Origin: Falsigemmobacter faecalis
GTDB taxonomy: Bacteria > Pseudomonadota > Alphaproteobacteria > Rhodobacterales > Rhodobacteraceae
Direction: 5' to 3'
Assembly (NCBI RefSeq): GCF_003863335.1
Contig: NZ_RRAZ01000004.1
Location: 1-64,000 of the forward strand
Length of the DNA stretch: 64,000 nucleotides
Shown in pieces: positions 8,693 to 18,023 of the stretch; within the stretch, counting starts at the first letter, position 1; the number at the start of each line of letters is the position of its first letter. The notes under the pieces are model-generated. The model was not told where the DNA came from. It worked only from the letters and a program-made list of their open reading frames with translations, and did no database searches. Made by a program: the position numbers and the translations under genes.

Positions 8693-9655
8693 TCAGGCGC
8701 GCAGGTAGCGCACCAGATGACCGCCGCCAATATCGATCAGTTCCGACACCTCGGGGGTCTCAAAGACATTGGGCGGCACCGAGCCGTCGCCCATATGGCG
8801 GTAGCCGGGCGGCGCGGGCGGCAACTCCCTGACCAGCGCTTCGGTGTCTTCCTTCAGGAAGGTATCCGGGTCCGGAATCGCCGCGATCAGACGGCGGGTA
8901 TAGGGGTGCTGCGGGTTCTCAAAAATCGCCTGCCAGGGGCCCTGCTCGACGATCTGGCCAAAGAACATCACCACCACGCGGTCCGACATATGCTCAACCA
9001 CGCTCAGATCATGCGAGATCATCACGTAAGACAGCTGGAACTTTTCCTGCAGATCGAGCAGCAGGTTGATGATCTGCGCCCGGATCGACACATCCAGCGC
9101 CGAGACCGGCTCATCAAGAACCACGATCTCCGGCTCAAGGATCAGCGCGCGGGCAATGCCGATGCGCTGGCGCTGACCGCCGGAAAACTCATGCGGATAG
9201 CGTTTGCCCTGCTCAGGCGTCAGGCCGACGTTTTTCAGCATGGCGCTGATGCGGCGCGCGATCTCGGCCTTGTCTTTCACGCCATGCAGCCGCAGCGGCT
9301 GCTCCAGCGACTGCCAGACGGTCTGACGCGGGTTCAGCGAAGCATAGGGGTCCTGAAACACCATTTGCGCAGCCCGCGCGCGCGCCATACGGCCCGGGGC
9401 TTCCGGTCCGGTCATCGGCTTGCCGTGAAAGCGGATGCTGCCTTCGGTCGGGTCCTGCAGCCCCATAACGGCCAGGGCCGTGGTGGATTTGCCGCAGCCG
9501 GATTCGCCCACCACCGAGAGGCATTCGCCCCGCGCCAGATCAAAGCTCAACCCATTGACGGCATGCAGATAGCGCTTGCCGCCGCCCAGAAAACCGCCCG
9601 AAGAGATCGGGAAGCGGACATGCAGGTCTTTGACCTCAAGGATCGGTGCCGTCAT
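8693..9655 (-). CDS. Peptide ABC transporter ATP-binding protein (DppF/OppF type)
   Basis: 320 residues. Walker A GESGCGKST, signature FSGGQRQRIGIARAL, Walker B IVVLDEPVSALD and the switch His in SHDLS are all present, followed by the oligopeptide/dipeptide C-terminal extension (NPQHPYTRRL). It powers peptide import with the partner ATPase encoded directly upstream. Its ATG overlaps the stop of that gene by 4 bp, implying translational coupling. It is the last gene of the transporter unit. Confidence 0.93.
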   Translation of the reverse strand: MTAPILEVKDLHVRFPISSGGFLGGGKRYLHAVNGLSFDLARGECLSVVGESGCGKSTTALAVMGLQDPTEGSIRFHGKPMTGPEAPGRMARARAAQMVFQDPYASLNPRQTVWQSLEQPLRLHGVKDKAEIARRISAMLKNVGLTPEQGKRYPHEFSGGQRQRIGIARALILEPEIVVLDEPVSALDVSIRAQIINLLLDLQEKFQLSYVMISHDLSVVEHMSDRVVVMFFGQIVEQGPWQAIFENPQHPYTRRLIAAIPDPDTFLKEDTEALVRELPPAPPGYRHMGDGSVPPNVFETPEVSELIDIGGGHLVRYLRA

Positions 9656-10566
9656 TGCGCCGCCCCTCCTTCTGTAATGCGGGGCGCGATAAAGCGCTCC
9701 TGCGTCAGCACCGAGCGGTCAGCGATGATGCTGTCGATATCCACCAGACGGTTGCGGCTGTCAGAGGTGCGCGAGCCCAGGCGCGGCAGCGCCCCCAGCA
9801 GACCCTTGGTATAGGTGTGCTGCGGATTGGAAAAGAGCGCGCGGGTGTCGTTCTCTTCAACCAGCACGCCCGAATACATCACCCCCACCCGCTGACAGAC
9901 CGAGGCAATGACGCCCAGATCATGGCTGATGAAGAGAACAGCCGTGCCACGCGCCGCGCAAAGCTCACGGATCAGCTTCAGCACTTCGGCCTGCACGGTC
10001 ACATCCAGCGCCGTGGTCGGCTCATCCGCGATCAGCAGATCCGGGTTGCAGGCCAGCGCCATGGCGATCATCACCCGCTGGCGCAGACCACCCGACATCT
10101 GATGCGGGTAGTTTCCGGCCCGCCGCTCGGGGCTGGGGACCTTCACGGCTGCCAGAGCCTCAATGGCCAGCTTTTCCGCCTCGCCCCAGGCTTTGCCCTG
10201 ATGCAGCACGAACATCTCGGCAATCTGACGCCCCACGGTCTGCAGCGGGTTCAGCGCCGTCATCGGCTCCTGAAAGATCATCGCGATGCGGTTGCCCCGC
10301 AGATTGCGCATGGTCTGCTTTGAGGCCTTCAGAAGATCCTCTCCGCGGTAGAGGATCTGCCCCCCCGTGGCTTTCAGCGGCTTTTTCAACAGCCCCATGA
10401 TCGCCAGCGAGGTGACCGATTTCCCCGAGCCGGATTCGCCCACCAGGCCAAAGGTCTCGCCCGGCATGATCTGCAGCGACACCCCTTTCAGGATCGGCAC
10501 ACCCTTCCCGCTTTTCAGCGGCACATCGACCTTCAGGTCTTTAATCTCGATCAGCGGAGCACTCAT
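9652..10566 (-). CDS. Peptide ABC transporter ATP-binding protein (DppD/OppD type)
   Basis: 304 residues with Walker A GESGSGKS, signature [15 protein letters not shown], Walker [13 protein letters not shown] and SHDLGV. The C-terminal [18 protein letters not shown] segment is typical of the OppD side of these paired ATPases. It overlaps the upstream permease stop and the downstream ATPase start by 4 bp each. Complete, with no missing motif. Confidence 0.93.
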   Translation of the reverse strand: MSAPLIEIKDLKVDVPLKSGKGVPILKGVSLQIMPGETFGLVGESGSGKSVTSLAIMGLLKKPLKATGGQILYRGEDLLKASKQTMRNLRGNRIAMIFQEPMTALNPLQTVGRQIAEMFVLHQGKAWGEAEKLAIEALAAVKVPSPERRAGNYPHQMSGGLRQRVMIAMALACNPDLLIADEPTTALDVTVQAEVLKLIRELCAARGTAVLFISHDLGVIASVCQRVGVMYSGVLVEENDTRALFSNPQHTYTKGLLGALPRLGSRTSDSRNRLVDIDSIIADRSVLTQERFIAPRITEGGAAQ

Positions 10567-11384
10567 AGCTTGCGCGTCCTCATATGCGGGTCGAGGCTGT
10601 CACGCAGTCCGTCGCCAAGAAGGTTAAAGCCAAGCACGGCCAGAAAGATCGCAAGGCCCGGGAAAATCGCGGCCCAGGGGGCAAGTTGCAGCATCTCGCG
10701 CGCATCGGTCAGCATCGAGCCCCAGGACGGGAACGGCGGCTGAATGCCCAGACCCAGGAAGGAAAGCGAGGCTTCCGCCAGCACCGCACCGCCCATGCCA
10801 AGGGTTGCCATCACAAGGATCGGCCCCAGCATATTGGGCAGGATCTGCGTAAACATGATCCGCAGATCCGAATAGCCCAGCGTCTGCGCCGCCTGAATAT
10901 AGCCCTGCGACTTCAGTGAGAGCGTGGAAGAGCGCGCAATCCGGCAGGTCCAGGACCAGTTGGTAAAGCCAAGCGCGATCAGCAGCGAGGGCAGCCCCGG
11001 CCCCAGCACCGCCATCACGGCCAGCGCAAAGATCAGCGAAGGGATCGCCAGCATGACATTGGTCAGACCGTTCACAAGGTCATCCCACCAGCCGCCCCAA
11101 TAGCCCGCGGTCATGCCCAGCGTCACCCCGATCACCGAGTTGATGATCTGCGAGACAATGCCCACGGTCAGCGAAATCTGCGCGCCATAAAGAATGCGGG
11201 TGTAGATATCGCGGCCCTGACTGTCGGTGCCGAACCAGAACTCACCGCTCGGCGGCAGTTCTGAATTCATCAGATTGGCGTCCAGAACCGGATCAAAGGG
11301 CGCAAGCCAGGGCGCAAAAAGCCCGGCAAAGACCACCAGAACGGTCAGAAAGCCGCCAAACCAGAGGTTAAATCCAAGGCGCAT
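10563..11384 (-). CDS. Peptide ABC transporter permease (DppC type)
   Basis: 273 residues. An N-terminal membrane anchor, then the periplasmic HP region with FGTDSQGRDIYTRILYGAQ, then the five-helix permease core with the EAA-type loop (AAQTLGYSDLRIMFTQILPN) that docks on the ATPases. ATG at 11384 is chosen because AGGAG lies 8 bases upstream, overlapping the stop of the preceding permease 5 bp away. The longer open frame upstream overlaps that gene and has no family match. Confidence 0.92.
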   Translation of the reverse strand: MRLGFNLWFGGFLTVLVVFAGLFAPWLAPFDPVLDANLMNSELPPSGEFWFGTDSQGRDIYTRILYGAQISLTVGIVSQIINSVIGVTLGMTAGYWGGWWDDLVNGLTNVMLAIPSLIFALAVMAVLGPGLPSLLIALGFTNWSWTCRIARSSTLSLKSQGYIQAAQTLGYSDLRIMFTQILPNMLGPILVMATLGMGGAVLAEASLSFLGLGIQPPFPSWGSMLTDAREMLQLAPWAAIFPGLAIFLAVLGFNLLGDGLRDSLDPHMRTRKL

Positions 11385-11389
11385 AAGCG

Positions 11390-12325
11390 TCACTCCTGCT
11401 TGATGCGCGGATCGATCGCTGCATAGAGCAGATCGACGGCAGTATTGATGACAAGAAACCACAGCACGATCACCAGGATCGCGCCCTGAACGACAGGAAT
11501 GTCGCGGATCGCCACGGAATCGACCAAAAGCGAGCCTATGCCCGGCCAGGCGAACAGCTTTTCAATCACCACAGCCTGCCCGATCAGCGAGCCGAACTGC
11601 AGACCCACGGTGGTCACGATCAGCACCAGCGCGTTGCGGGCCACATGGCGGCGCACCACGGCGCTCTCACTCATGCCCTTGGCATGGGCGGTGCGGACGA
11701 AATCTGAGTTGACGACATCCAGAACCCCGGCCCGCGTCGTCCGCGCCAGCAGCGCCAGCGGCGTCACCCCCAGGGCAATCGCCGGCAGGATCAGGTTTCG
11801 GATCGAGCCGTCGCCGTAACCAAAGCTCGGCAGCCAGTTCAGCTGCAGCGCAAAGAGCATCATCAGCAGCAGGCCCAGCCAGAACTGCGGCAGCGACAGA
11901 CCCGAGACCGCGCCGATCATCGTCACGCTGTCAAACAGCGAGCCCGGGCGCAGCGCGGCCATAAAGCCCAGCGGCACGCCGATCAGCACCGCAAAGACCA
12001 TGGCCGCAATCGCCAGCTTCAGCGAGGGCCACATCCGCTCTCCCAGCATATCCAGCACCGGCAGACGGGTGCGGAACGAAGTGCCAAGATCAAAGCGGGC
12101 AAGATCCCAGATATAGGTTGTAAAGCGTTCCCACAGCGGACGATCCAGCCCGAACTCGCGGTTCAGACGCTCAATCAGCAGGGGATCCGCATTGGTGCGG
12201 CCATCCGAGAAGAGCGCTGTCGCGAAACTTCCGGGCACCACAGAGAATATCACAAAGATCAGCAGTGCGACGACAAAGAGCGTCGGGATCATCTGCCAGA
12301 TCCGTCGAAGCGTAAATTTAAGCAT
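11390..12325 (-). CDS. Peptide ABC transporter permease (DppB type)
   Basis: 311 residues with six predicted membrane segments. The start MLKFTLRRIWQMIPTLFVV, the GLDRPLWERF segment and the EAA loop (RTAHAKGMSESAVVRRHVARN) are typical of DppB/OppB. ATG at 12325 follows AGGGGA. It forms the transmembrane pore with the DppC-type subunit. It is separated from the upstream binding-protein gene by 138 bp holding two strong hairpins. Confidence 0.92.
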   Translation of the reverse strand: MLKFTLRRIWQMIPTLFVVALLIFVIFSVVPGSFATALFSDGRTNADPLLIERLNREFGLDRPLWERFTTYIWDLARFDLGTSFRTRLPVLDMLGERMWPSLKLAIAAMVFAVLIGVPLGFMAALRPGSLFDSVTMIGAVSGLSLPQFWLGLLLMMLFALQLNWLPSFGYGDGSIRNLILPAIALGVTPLALLARTTRAGVLDVVNSDFVRTAHAKGMSESAVVRRHVARNALVLIVTTVGLQFGSLIGQAVVIEKLFAWPGIGSLLVDSVAIRDIPVVQGAILVIVLWFLVINTAVDLLYAAIDPRIKQE

Positions 12326-12383
12326 GTGCCGGTCCCCTGTCCGGGCCCGCGACGGAAGCACCGCCTGGGATCAGTTCTCAGTC

Positions 12384-12446
12384 AGGCTCTGCGCGTCTGG
12401 TCTGGCGCAGAGCCTGTCGGTGAGGGGCGGGGATGTCTCCCCGCCC
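12384..12446 (-). promoter_or_regulatory. Two adjacent hairpins between binding-protein and permease genes
   Basis: Hairpin 1 has 11-bp arms (AGGCTCTGCGC, 12384-12394, with 12405-12415). Hairpin 2 has 9-bp arms (GGGCGGGGA, 12425-12433, with 12438-12446). Neither has a strong T-run on the minus strand. In ABC operons such hairpins often stabilise the upstream binding-protein message or cause partial termination, which would make binding protein more abundant than membrane subunits. That role is inferred. Confidence 0.6.
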
Positions 12447-12463
12447 GGGCATCAGTGAACTGA

Positions 12464-14056
12464 TTACTTACGCGACGCCGGTGCGCTGTCGTCGATCCAG
12501 ATCGAATCGTAGTCCTGCAGCGCCAGTTCGGTCGCATTCGGCGCAAGGCCATGGACCCAGGGCTGATAGGCCATGACGGCTTTGTTGTAGTTGAAGAACC
12601 AGACCGGGGCTTCTTCCTGCAGCAGGTTGTTGGCCTGTTTCAGAAGATCCATCTGCTTGGCTTCATCGGCCTCAGCACGGGCGGCTTCATAAAGCTTATC
12701 GAATTCAGCATTCGAGAAGTTGGTGTAGTTACAGGCCGACTGCGCGGTCTGCGACCAGAAGCAGCGCAGCACGGTCAGCGGGTCCGGCCCGGTCAGGTTC
12801 GACCACATATAGGCCTGGAAATCACCTGCCGAAACGGTCGAGCCGAGGGCAGCCGATTCGATCGGCTTCGGCTTCACGGTGATGCCGACCTGCTTCAGCA
12901 TCGGCAGGATGGCTTCGATGATCGGCACGCCCCAGGATTCGTTGGGGGTGGCGGTCACTTCGAATTCAAAGCCGTTCTCAAAACCGGCTTCTTTCAGCAG
13001 GGCTTTGGCCTTTTCCGGGTCAAACGCATAGGGCTGCGCGGTGTCATCAAAGGCAGGCGAGCCCGCCGGCAGCCAGCTCACAGCGCGAACCGCTTTGCCC
13101 TTTACCAGACGCTCAATGATGAGATCCGAGTTGATGGCATAGTTGATCGCCTGACGCACGCGCTTGTCGGCAAGGGCCGGAACGGCGGTCTGGTTGAAGC
13201 CCACGTTGCGGGTAAAGGTCTCTGCCACTTCGAGGATATGGTCTTTCAGCGCCGGATCCTGCTGGTAAGCCTGATACTGCACCGGACCCAGAACCGAGAC
13301 ATCGACCTCTTTGTTGCGGAAGGCCACGTCACGGGCCGAACCTTCCGGCATGACGATGATATTCACGCGGTCGAGATAGGGTTTGCCTTCTTCGTAGTAG
13401 TTGTCAAAGCGCTCCACCACGACCTGGCTGCCGGGGACATGCTCTTTGAACTGGAAGGCACCCAGACCCACCGGCTTGATCGCCTGCTGGTCCAGCGGGT
13501 AATCCGACGGATAGATCGAGGTGGTCGATTCCATCAGGTTGAAGCCCGGGTTACCGGCGGCGTTCAGCGTCACCTCAAGGGTGTGATCATCGATCTTTTT
13601 CAGACCTTCGATCTCGGTGGCTTCGCCTTTGCCAAAAGCGTCAACGCCTTTGATGATATTGATGTAGCTCGCACCCGGCAGCGCGTTCTTGGCATCGGCC
13701 AGGCGCTTGTAGGTGAAGATCACATCATCGACGGTCAGCGGCTTGCCGTTGTGGAAAACGGCGTTTTTCTTCAGATGGAAGGTATAGACCGAGCGATCAT
13801 CCGAGATGTCAACGCTTTCAGCCAGTTCCGGCACCGGCTTGTTGTTGTACGAATCCCACGAGTAAAGCGAGCGGTGGATCGCATAGGTGACGAAATGTTC
13901 CTGGATATTCGGGCTCGAATGGATATCCAGCGTCGAGAAAGCCGAGCCATAGGGCGCGGTGAAATTAAAGGTGCCGCCCTTGCGCGGGGTCTCGGCAAAT
14001 GCAGTCGCAGCGGTGCCCAGTGCGAGCAGGGCTGCGAGGGAAAGTGAACGCATCAT
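12464..14056 (-). CDS. Peptide ABC transporter substrate-binding protein (SBP family 5)
   Basis: 530 residues. A signal peptide (MMRSLSLAALLALGTAATAFA, cleavage near residue 21) directs it to the periplasm. The mature protein shows the family-5 layout: KGGTFNF start, VYTFHLKKNAVFHNGKPLTVDDV in the N-terminal lobe, and RQAINYAINSDLI in the middle. It would capture peptides and deliver them to the permeases downstream. The amidohydrolase gene lies 98 bp upstream on the same strand. Ligand specificity cannot be read, but the neighbouring D-peptidases suggest D-amino-acid-containing peptides. Confidence 0.92.
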   Translation of the reverse strand: MMRSLSLAALLALGTAATAFAETPRKGGTFNFTAPYGSAFSTLDIHSSPNIQEHFVTYAIHRSLYSWDSYNNKPVPELAESVDISDDRSVYTFHLKKNAVFHNGKPLTVDDVIFTYKRLADAKNALPGASYINIIKGVDAFGKGEATEIEGLKKIDDHTLEVTLNAAGNPGFNLMESTTSIYPSDYPLDQQAIKPVGLGAFQFKEHVPGSQVVVERFDNYYEEGKPYLDRVNIIVMPEGSARDVAFRNKEVDVSVLGPVQYQAYQQDPALKDHILEVAETFTRNVGFNQTAVPALADKRVRQAINYAINSDLIIERLVKGKAVRAVSWLPAGSPAFDDTAQPYAFDPEKAKALLKEAGFENGFEFEVTATPNESWGVPIIEAILPMLKQVGITVKPKPIESAALGSTVSAGDFQAYMWSNLTGPDPLTVLRCFWSQTAQSACNYTNFSNAEFDKLYEAARAEADEAKQMDLLKQANNLLQEEAPVWFFNYNKAVMAYQPWVHGLAPNATELALQDYDSIWIDDSAPASRK

Positions 14057-14154
14057 TCTATGGTGCTCCCATGTTGAAATCAGATGTCCGGGTTGGCCCC
14101 GGTTATTTCCTGGCTCCCCGGCCTGTCCGCCTGAACGGGCCGGGGGCCTTTGTC

Positions 14155-15774
14155 TCAGCGTGCGTCGTAAACAACGCGCCCTTCAAGCAGGGTCAGCACG
14201 CATTTCGTATCGTTCAGGATAACTTCCGGAGTGTCCTCCAGCAGGTTGCCCGAAAAAACGGCAATATCGGCGAGTTGTCCGGGCACCAGACGGCCCTTCA
14301 CGCCTTCGGCCTTTTGCGAATAAGCGCCATATTCGGTCAGCACCTGCATCGCAGTGTCGCGGTCGAGAATCTCTGAGGCATCCATCACCGTGCCCTTCCA
14401 GGTCTTGCGGGTGATCAGCGCATAGAGATTCGGGAAGGGGTTCGGCAGACAGACCGGGCTGTCCGATCCGGTTGAGGGCTTCATGCCCATCCGCTCCCAG
14501 GTGCCGATCGGGAAAGAGGGCAGCCCGCGCTCTTCGCCCAGCACGCTGACATAGGCATCGCCGAAATCATAGATGAAGGCCTGCTGCGGCGCGGGCAGGA
14601 TGCCTGCGGCTTTCATGCGGTCGTTCTGATCGCCTTTGGGGAAGCCGCAATGCTCAATGCGGTGGCGGCGGTCGGCGTCCGGGGTCTTCTCCAGGGCGCG
14701 CTCATAGGCGGTAATCAGCTGTTCAATCGCTTTGTCGCCAATGGCATGGCAGGCCAGCGCATAACCTTTGTCGTGCAGCTCCTGCACGCGCTCATAAACG
14801 TAGTCATCGGGCAGCATCTGCACGCCGAAGTTGTCGGGCTGGCCCTGATAGGCCTCCGACATCCAGGCGGTGCGACCGCCCGCCGAGCCGTCCAGGAAGA
14901 GCTTCACCGCGCCGACGCGCAAAAGATCATCCCCTGCCCCGGTGACCAGACCCATGCGGTAGCAGTCCTCGACGATGCTTTTGCTGGGATCGCCCAGCAG
15001 CGTCAGCCAGACCCGCACCGGCAGACGCCCTGCGAGTTTCGCAAACTCATAGGCGCGCATCTCTTCAAGGCCCGCGATATGGCCCACGGCGGCATCCATG
15101 CAGCTGGTGATACCGTGCGACAGCAGATAGGTACCGCCCGCCTCAATCGCGCCGATCAGCTGCTCGTTCGACGGGGTCGGGGCGATGGAATAGACCAGAT
15201 CCATGGCGTTTTCGGCCAGAAGCCCGTTCAGACGCCCGTTCGAGCGGCCAATGACGCCGCCCTCAGGATCGGGGGTCTCATCGGTGACGCCGCCGAGTTC
15301 CAGCGCTTTGGAGTTGGCGATGGTGATATGGCCGCAGGCGCGGGTTACCAGAACCGGGTGATCGGGGGCCGCAAGGTCCAGATCATCGCGGGTCGGATGC
15401 GCGCCGGTCGGATATTTCGTCTGGTCATAGCCCCGCGCGCGGATCCAGTCGCCCTTCGGCGTGGTCCGGGCGCGCGCGGCAATCGCTTCAATCAGATCTT
15501 CGACGGTCGGGGCAAAGGCCGGGGTCGCATTGACCATGCCCATCACGAAGCCGGTGCCGATGAGATGCAGGTGGTTGTCGATCAGACCGGGGCTGGCAAA
15601 GCGGCCCTCAAGGTCGATCACTTCCGTTGCACCGCCCTTCAGCGCCATGATTTCAGCGGCACTGCCGGTGGCCAGCACCCGCCCCTGCCAGATCGCCACG
15701 GCCTCACAATAGCCTTCAGCTTTGCCGCGCCAGATGCGGCCATTGTGAAGGATCAGATCTGCAACTGCTGTCAT
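14155..15774 (-). CDS. YtcJ-like metal-dependent amidohydrolase
   Basis: 539 residues, an amidohydrolase-superfamily TIM barrel with flanking beta domain. The metal ligands are visible as HLH in SPGLIDNHLHLIG, His in ACHAIGDKA and RHRIEHCGF, and Asp in STGSDSPV. C-terminal GRLVPGQLADIAVFSGN is typical of the YtcJ branch, whose substrates are mostly unknown (imides, N-acyl or cyclic amides). There is no signal peptide, so it acts in the cytoplasm. Its place at the head of the transporter unit suggests it processes an imported compound. Confidence 0.87.
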   Translation of the reverse strand: MTAVADLILHNGRIWRGKAEGYCEAVAIWQGRVLATGSAAEIMALKGGATEVIDLEGRFASPGLIDNHLHLIGTGFVMGMVNATPAFAPTVEDLIEAIAARARTTPKGDWIRARGYDQTKYPTGAHPTRDDLDLAAPDHPVLVTRACGHITIANSKALELGGVTDETPDPEGGVIGRSNGRLNGLLAENAMDLVYSIAPTPSNEQLIGAIEAGGTYLLSHGITSCMDAAVGHIAGLEEMRAYEFAKLAGRLPVRVWLTLLGDPSKSIVEDCYRMGLVTGAGDDLLRVGAVKLFLDGSAGGRTAWMSEAYQGQPDNFGVQMLPDDYVYERVQELHDKGYALACHAIGDKAIEQLITAYERALEKTPDADRRHRIEHCGFPKGDQNDRMKAAGILPAPQQAFIYDFGDAYVSVLGEERGLPSFPIGTWERMGMKPSTGSDSPVCLPNPFPNLYALITRKTWKGTVMDASEILDRDTAMQVLTEYGAYSQKAEGVKGRLVPGQLADIAVFSGNLLEDTPEVILNDTKCVLTLLEGRVVYDAR

Positions 15775-16070
15775 TCTTGTTTCAGGCTCCGGTCAGGCGC
15801 AGCATCCGAAAGCCCCCGGGGCTTCCTTTCCGACGCGCATCCGCCTGATCTCTGTGCGCCGGACTGAAGGTTCAGGAAAAAACAACTCACATCCAGGCAG
15901 CACGCCCCTCGCGCGAAATGGCCCGCCCCTCCGGCAGACCCTCCCCGTGAAACGCCGCACCCCCGGGACATCCAGCCTCTCCCCTGGCCCCACTGTGCGA
16001 ATTTGCCTCACCCCGCGCCAGTGCGCAATGGGCACAATTTCATGCCCGCACCGCATAACCTGCCGGAAAA
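15775..16070 (-). promoter_or_regulatory. Leader region of the amidohydrolase-ABC unit
   Basis: About 300 bp without a supported gene, between the terminator of the peptidase unit and the amidohydrolase start. A separate promoter for the amidohydrolase-transporter unit must lie here if the terminator at 16071 is efficient. I could not pick out convincing -35/-10 boxes. Confidence 0.4.
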
Positions 16071-16106
16071 CAAAAAAAATCGCGGCACCCTGTGCAGGTG
16101 CCGCGA
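16071..16106 (-). terminator. Strong terminator after the three-peptidase unit
   Basis: 10-bp stem TCGCGGCACC (16080-16089) with GGTGCCGCGA (16097-16106), followed on the minus strand by eight T. It lies 65 bp past the M55 gene, so the peptidase genes and the transporter genes look like separate transcripts. Confidence 0.92.
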
Positions 16107-16170
16107 AAATCAGCGCAGAGGCTGCCAAATCTTTGTGCAAATTCAGGGCCCCGGCCCTGTGCACAAATTT

Positions 16171-16971
16171 TCAGCCCTTGATGAAACGCAAAGCGCGCAG
16201 GATCTCAAAGAAATCATCCGCCGCGAAGGTAATGGTGCGCGGACCTGCGGTTTTGACGCCCGGATACCAGCTCGACTGATAGGCGTTGACGGGATTGGTG
16301 AACTCAATCTTCACCTCAAAGGGGCCTTTGACATCGGGCATCCGGGTTTTGTTGTCCTGACGCAAAGCCCGCTCGACCCCCTCACGGATCAGCTTTTGCG
16401 ACCGCTGCGGCGCGATGGAGTTCGAGCCCGGGCCATAGCCCTTCAGCGTCTCCACCGTCACGATCCCCGGCACCTCAGTCGCCACCTCGGCGCAGATCCC
16501 CTCATCGCCCGACAGAAAGACCGACGGCACGCCGTAACGCGCGGCGCAAAGCGCGTTGATGGTGAATTCTGACGCCGGTTGCCCGTTCAGATACATGCAG
16601 GAGATTTTCAGGTTCGAGGTATGCGCCAGCGGGTTGTCTTCCGTCCCCGCCCGCGAGTGATGCCCGGTAAAGACCGCCGCATCAAAGCTTTCATCAATGC
16701 CGAACATCATCTGATCGGGGTGCCCCGACCACGACCGCACCACCCGCACATAGTCCGGCAGACGGCCCACCAGGAGATTGCGACCGCTGTCATGGGCGTC
16801 TTTCACCACCACCTCGGTCGCCCCTGCGGCCCTTGCCCCTTCGCAGGCCGCCAGAACCTCCAGCGTCATCAGCTCGCGGAATTCCTCCCAGCCGCGCTCC
16901 CCGCGGATGGTTTCTTCCCAGTCGACAATCCCGGCGGTGCCTTCGATATCGGCGCAGATAAAGACTTTCAT
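16171..16971 (-). CDS. M55-family D-aminopeptidase (DppA-like)
   Basis: 266 residues. The start MKVFICADIEGTAG carries the Asp-x-Glu zinc ligands of family M55. DAHDSG and GHHSRAG supply the His ligands, and SGDEGICAEV is also conserved. The family prototype, Bacillus DppA, releases N-terminal D-amino acids from short peptides as a self-compartmentalised decamer. The ATG at 16971 overlaps the stop of the upstream S58 gene by 4 bp, so the two are probably translationally coupled. A longer frame starting at 17046 lies entirely inside that gene and is not used. Confidence 0.92.
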   Translation of the reverse strand: MKVFICADIEGTAGIVDWEETIRGERGWEEFRELMTLEVLAACEGARAAGATEVVVKDAHDSGRNLLVGRLPDYVRVVRSWSGHPDQMMFGIDESFDAAVFTGHHSRAGTEDNPLAHTSNLKISCMYLNGQPASEFTINALCAARYGVPSVFLSGDEGICAEVATEVPGIVTVETLKGYGPGSNSIAPQRSQKLIREGVERALRQDNKTRMPDVKGPFEVKIEFTNPVNAYQSSWYPGVKTAGPRTITFAADDFFEILRALRFIKG

Positions 16972-18011
16972 TGCTGGTTTTCCTTCAGCCAGTCGGCGAG
17001 TGAGGGGTAATAGCGGCTGTGCCCCTGGGTGCCGGGGGCATGGCAAAGCGCGTTGAGAACGGCTTCCTGGGTGGCCTCGGCAGCGGCGCGGAAGGCCAGA
17101 TCGATCAGATCATCCGACAGGCGGCGCTGCGGTGCAAAGGGCGTGGCGGGATCATGCTCCACCCGGTCTGCCGTGGTAAAGATCACCGACAGATCGCCCG
17201 AGCCATGGCCATAAAACGCCCCGAGCCGCGCCAGACCTGCGCCCGCGCGTTTCGCCACGCGCTGCAACTGCCGGTCCGCCAGCGGCAGATCGGTGCCAAG
17301 GATCACGATCACGGAACCCTGCTCGCGCTCGGCCAGGTCTTTGGGATGCGGGCGGCGGCCATCGGGCAGCATCAATTGCCCCGCCGGGCCAAAATTCGCC
17401 AGCACCAGCACGCCAAGGGTAAAGCGCTCACCGCCGATTTCCATCACCCGCGAGGCCGTGCCGATCCCGGCCTTAAAGCCAAAGGCCGTCATCCCGGTCC
17501 CCGCGCCCACCGCCCCTTGGGCAAAAGCGCCCGGAGCGGCTTTTGCCAGCGCCTCAGCCGCATGCTCCTGCGTCACCGCCAGGGCACGAATGTCACTGAT
17601 CGCGCCGTCATTGCACTCACAAACCAGCGCATTCACGGTGCCGGTGCTGCGGCCAATATCGTCATTCTCTGCCAGCGCGCGGCGCACCAGCGCCTCGGTG
17701 CAGGTGCCGACGTTGAGGGTATTGGTCAAAAGGATCGGCGTCTCGAGGGTGCCCAGTTCCGCCAGCTGCATCAGCCCGGCGGATTTGCCAAAGCCATTGA
17801 TGACATCCACCGCCCCGCGCAGCTTGCTGCGGAAAAGATTGCCCTCACCCGGAATGATCGCCGTGACCCCGGTGGCCAGCCCCTCGCCCTGCAGCGTGAC
17901 ATGGCCGAGTTTCACCCCCGCCACATCGGTCAGCGCATTCAGCGGCCCGCTCGGCAGATGCCCCTCAAAGCGGATCCCGAGATCGCGGGCAGAAGCCTGA
18001 TGTTTGCTCAT
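16968..18011 (-). CDS. S58-family aminopeptidase (DmpA/P1 type)
   Basis: 347 residues, an Ntn-type autoprocessing aminopeptidase. The expected self-cleavage site is Gly232-Ser233 in the segment EQGSVIVILGTDLPL, which would give alpha and beta chains with Ser233 as nucleophile. Other family marks are LTDVAGVKLGHVTL near the N terminus, LTNTLNVG and ECNDGAISDIRAL. DmpA relatives remove N-terminal L- or D-residues, or beta-amino acids in the BapA branch. The start ATG follows GGGAGAG, and the gene lies 12 bp after the S12 gene. Confidence 0.92.
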   Translation of the reverse strand: MSKHQASARDLGIRFEGHLPSGPLNALTDVAGVKLGHVTLQGEGLATGVTAIIPGEGNLFRSKLRGAVDVINGFGKSAGLMQLAELGTLETPILLTNTLNVGTCTEALVRRALAENDDIGRSTGTVNALVCECNDGAISDIRALAVTQEHAAEALAKAAPGAFAQGAVGAGTGMTAFGFKAGIGTASRVMEIGGERFTLGVLVLANFGPAGQLMLPDGRRPHPKDLAEREQGSVIVILGTDLPLADRQLQRVAKRAGAGLARLGAFYGHGSGDLSVIFTTADRVEHDPATPFAPQRRLSDDLIDLAFRAAAEATQEAVLNALCHAPGTQGHSRYYPSLADWLKENQQ

Positions 18012-18023
18012 AACGTCTCTCCC

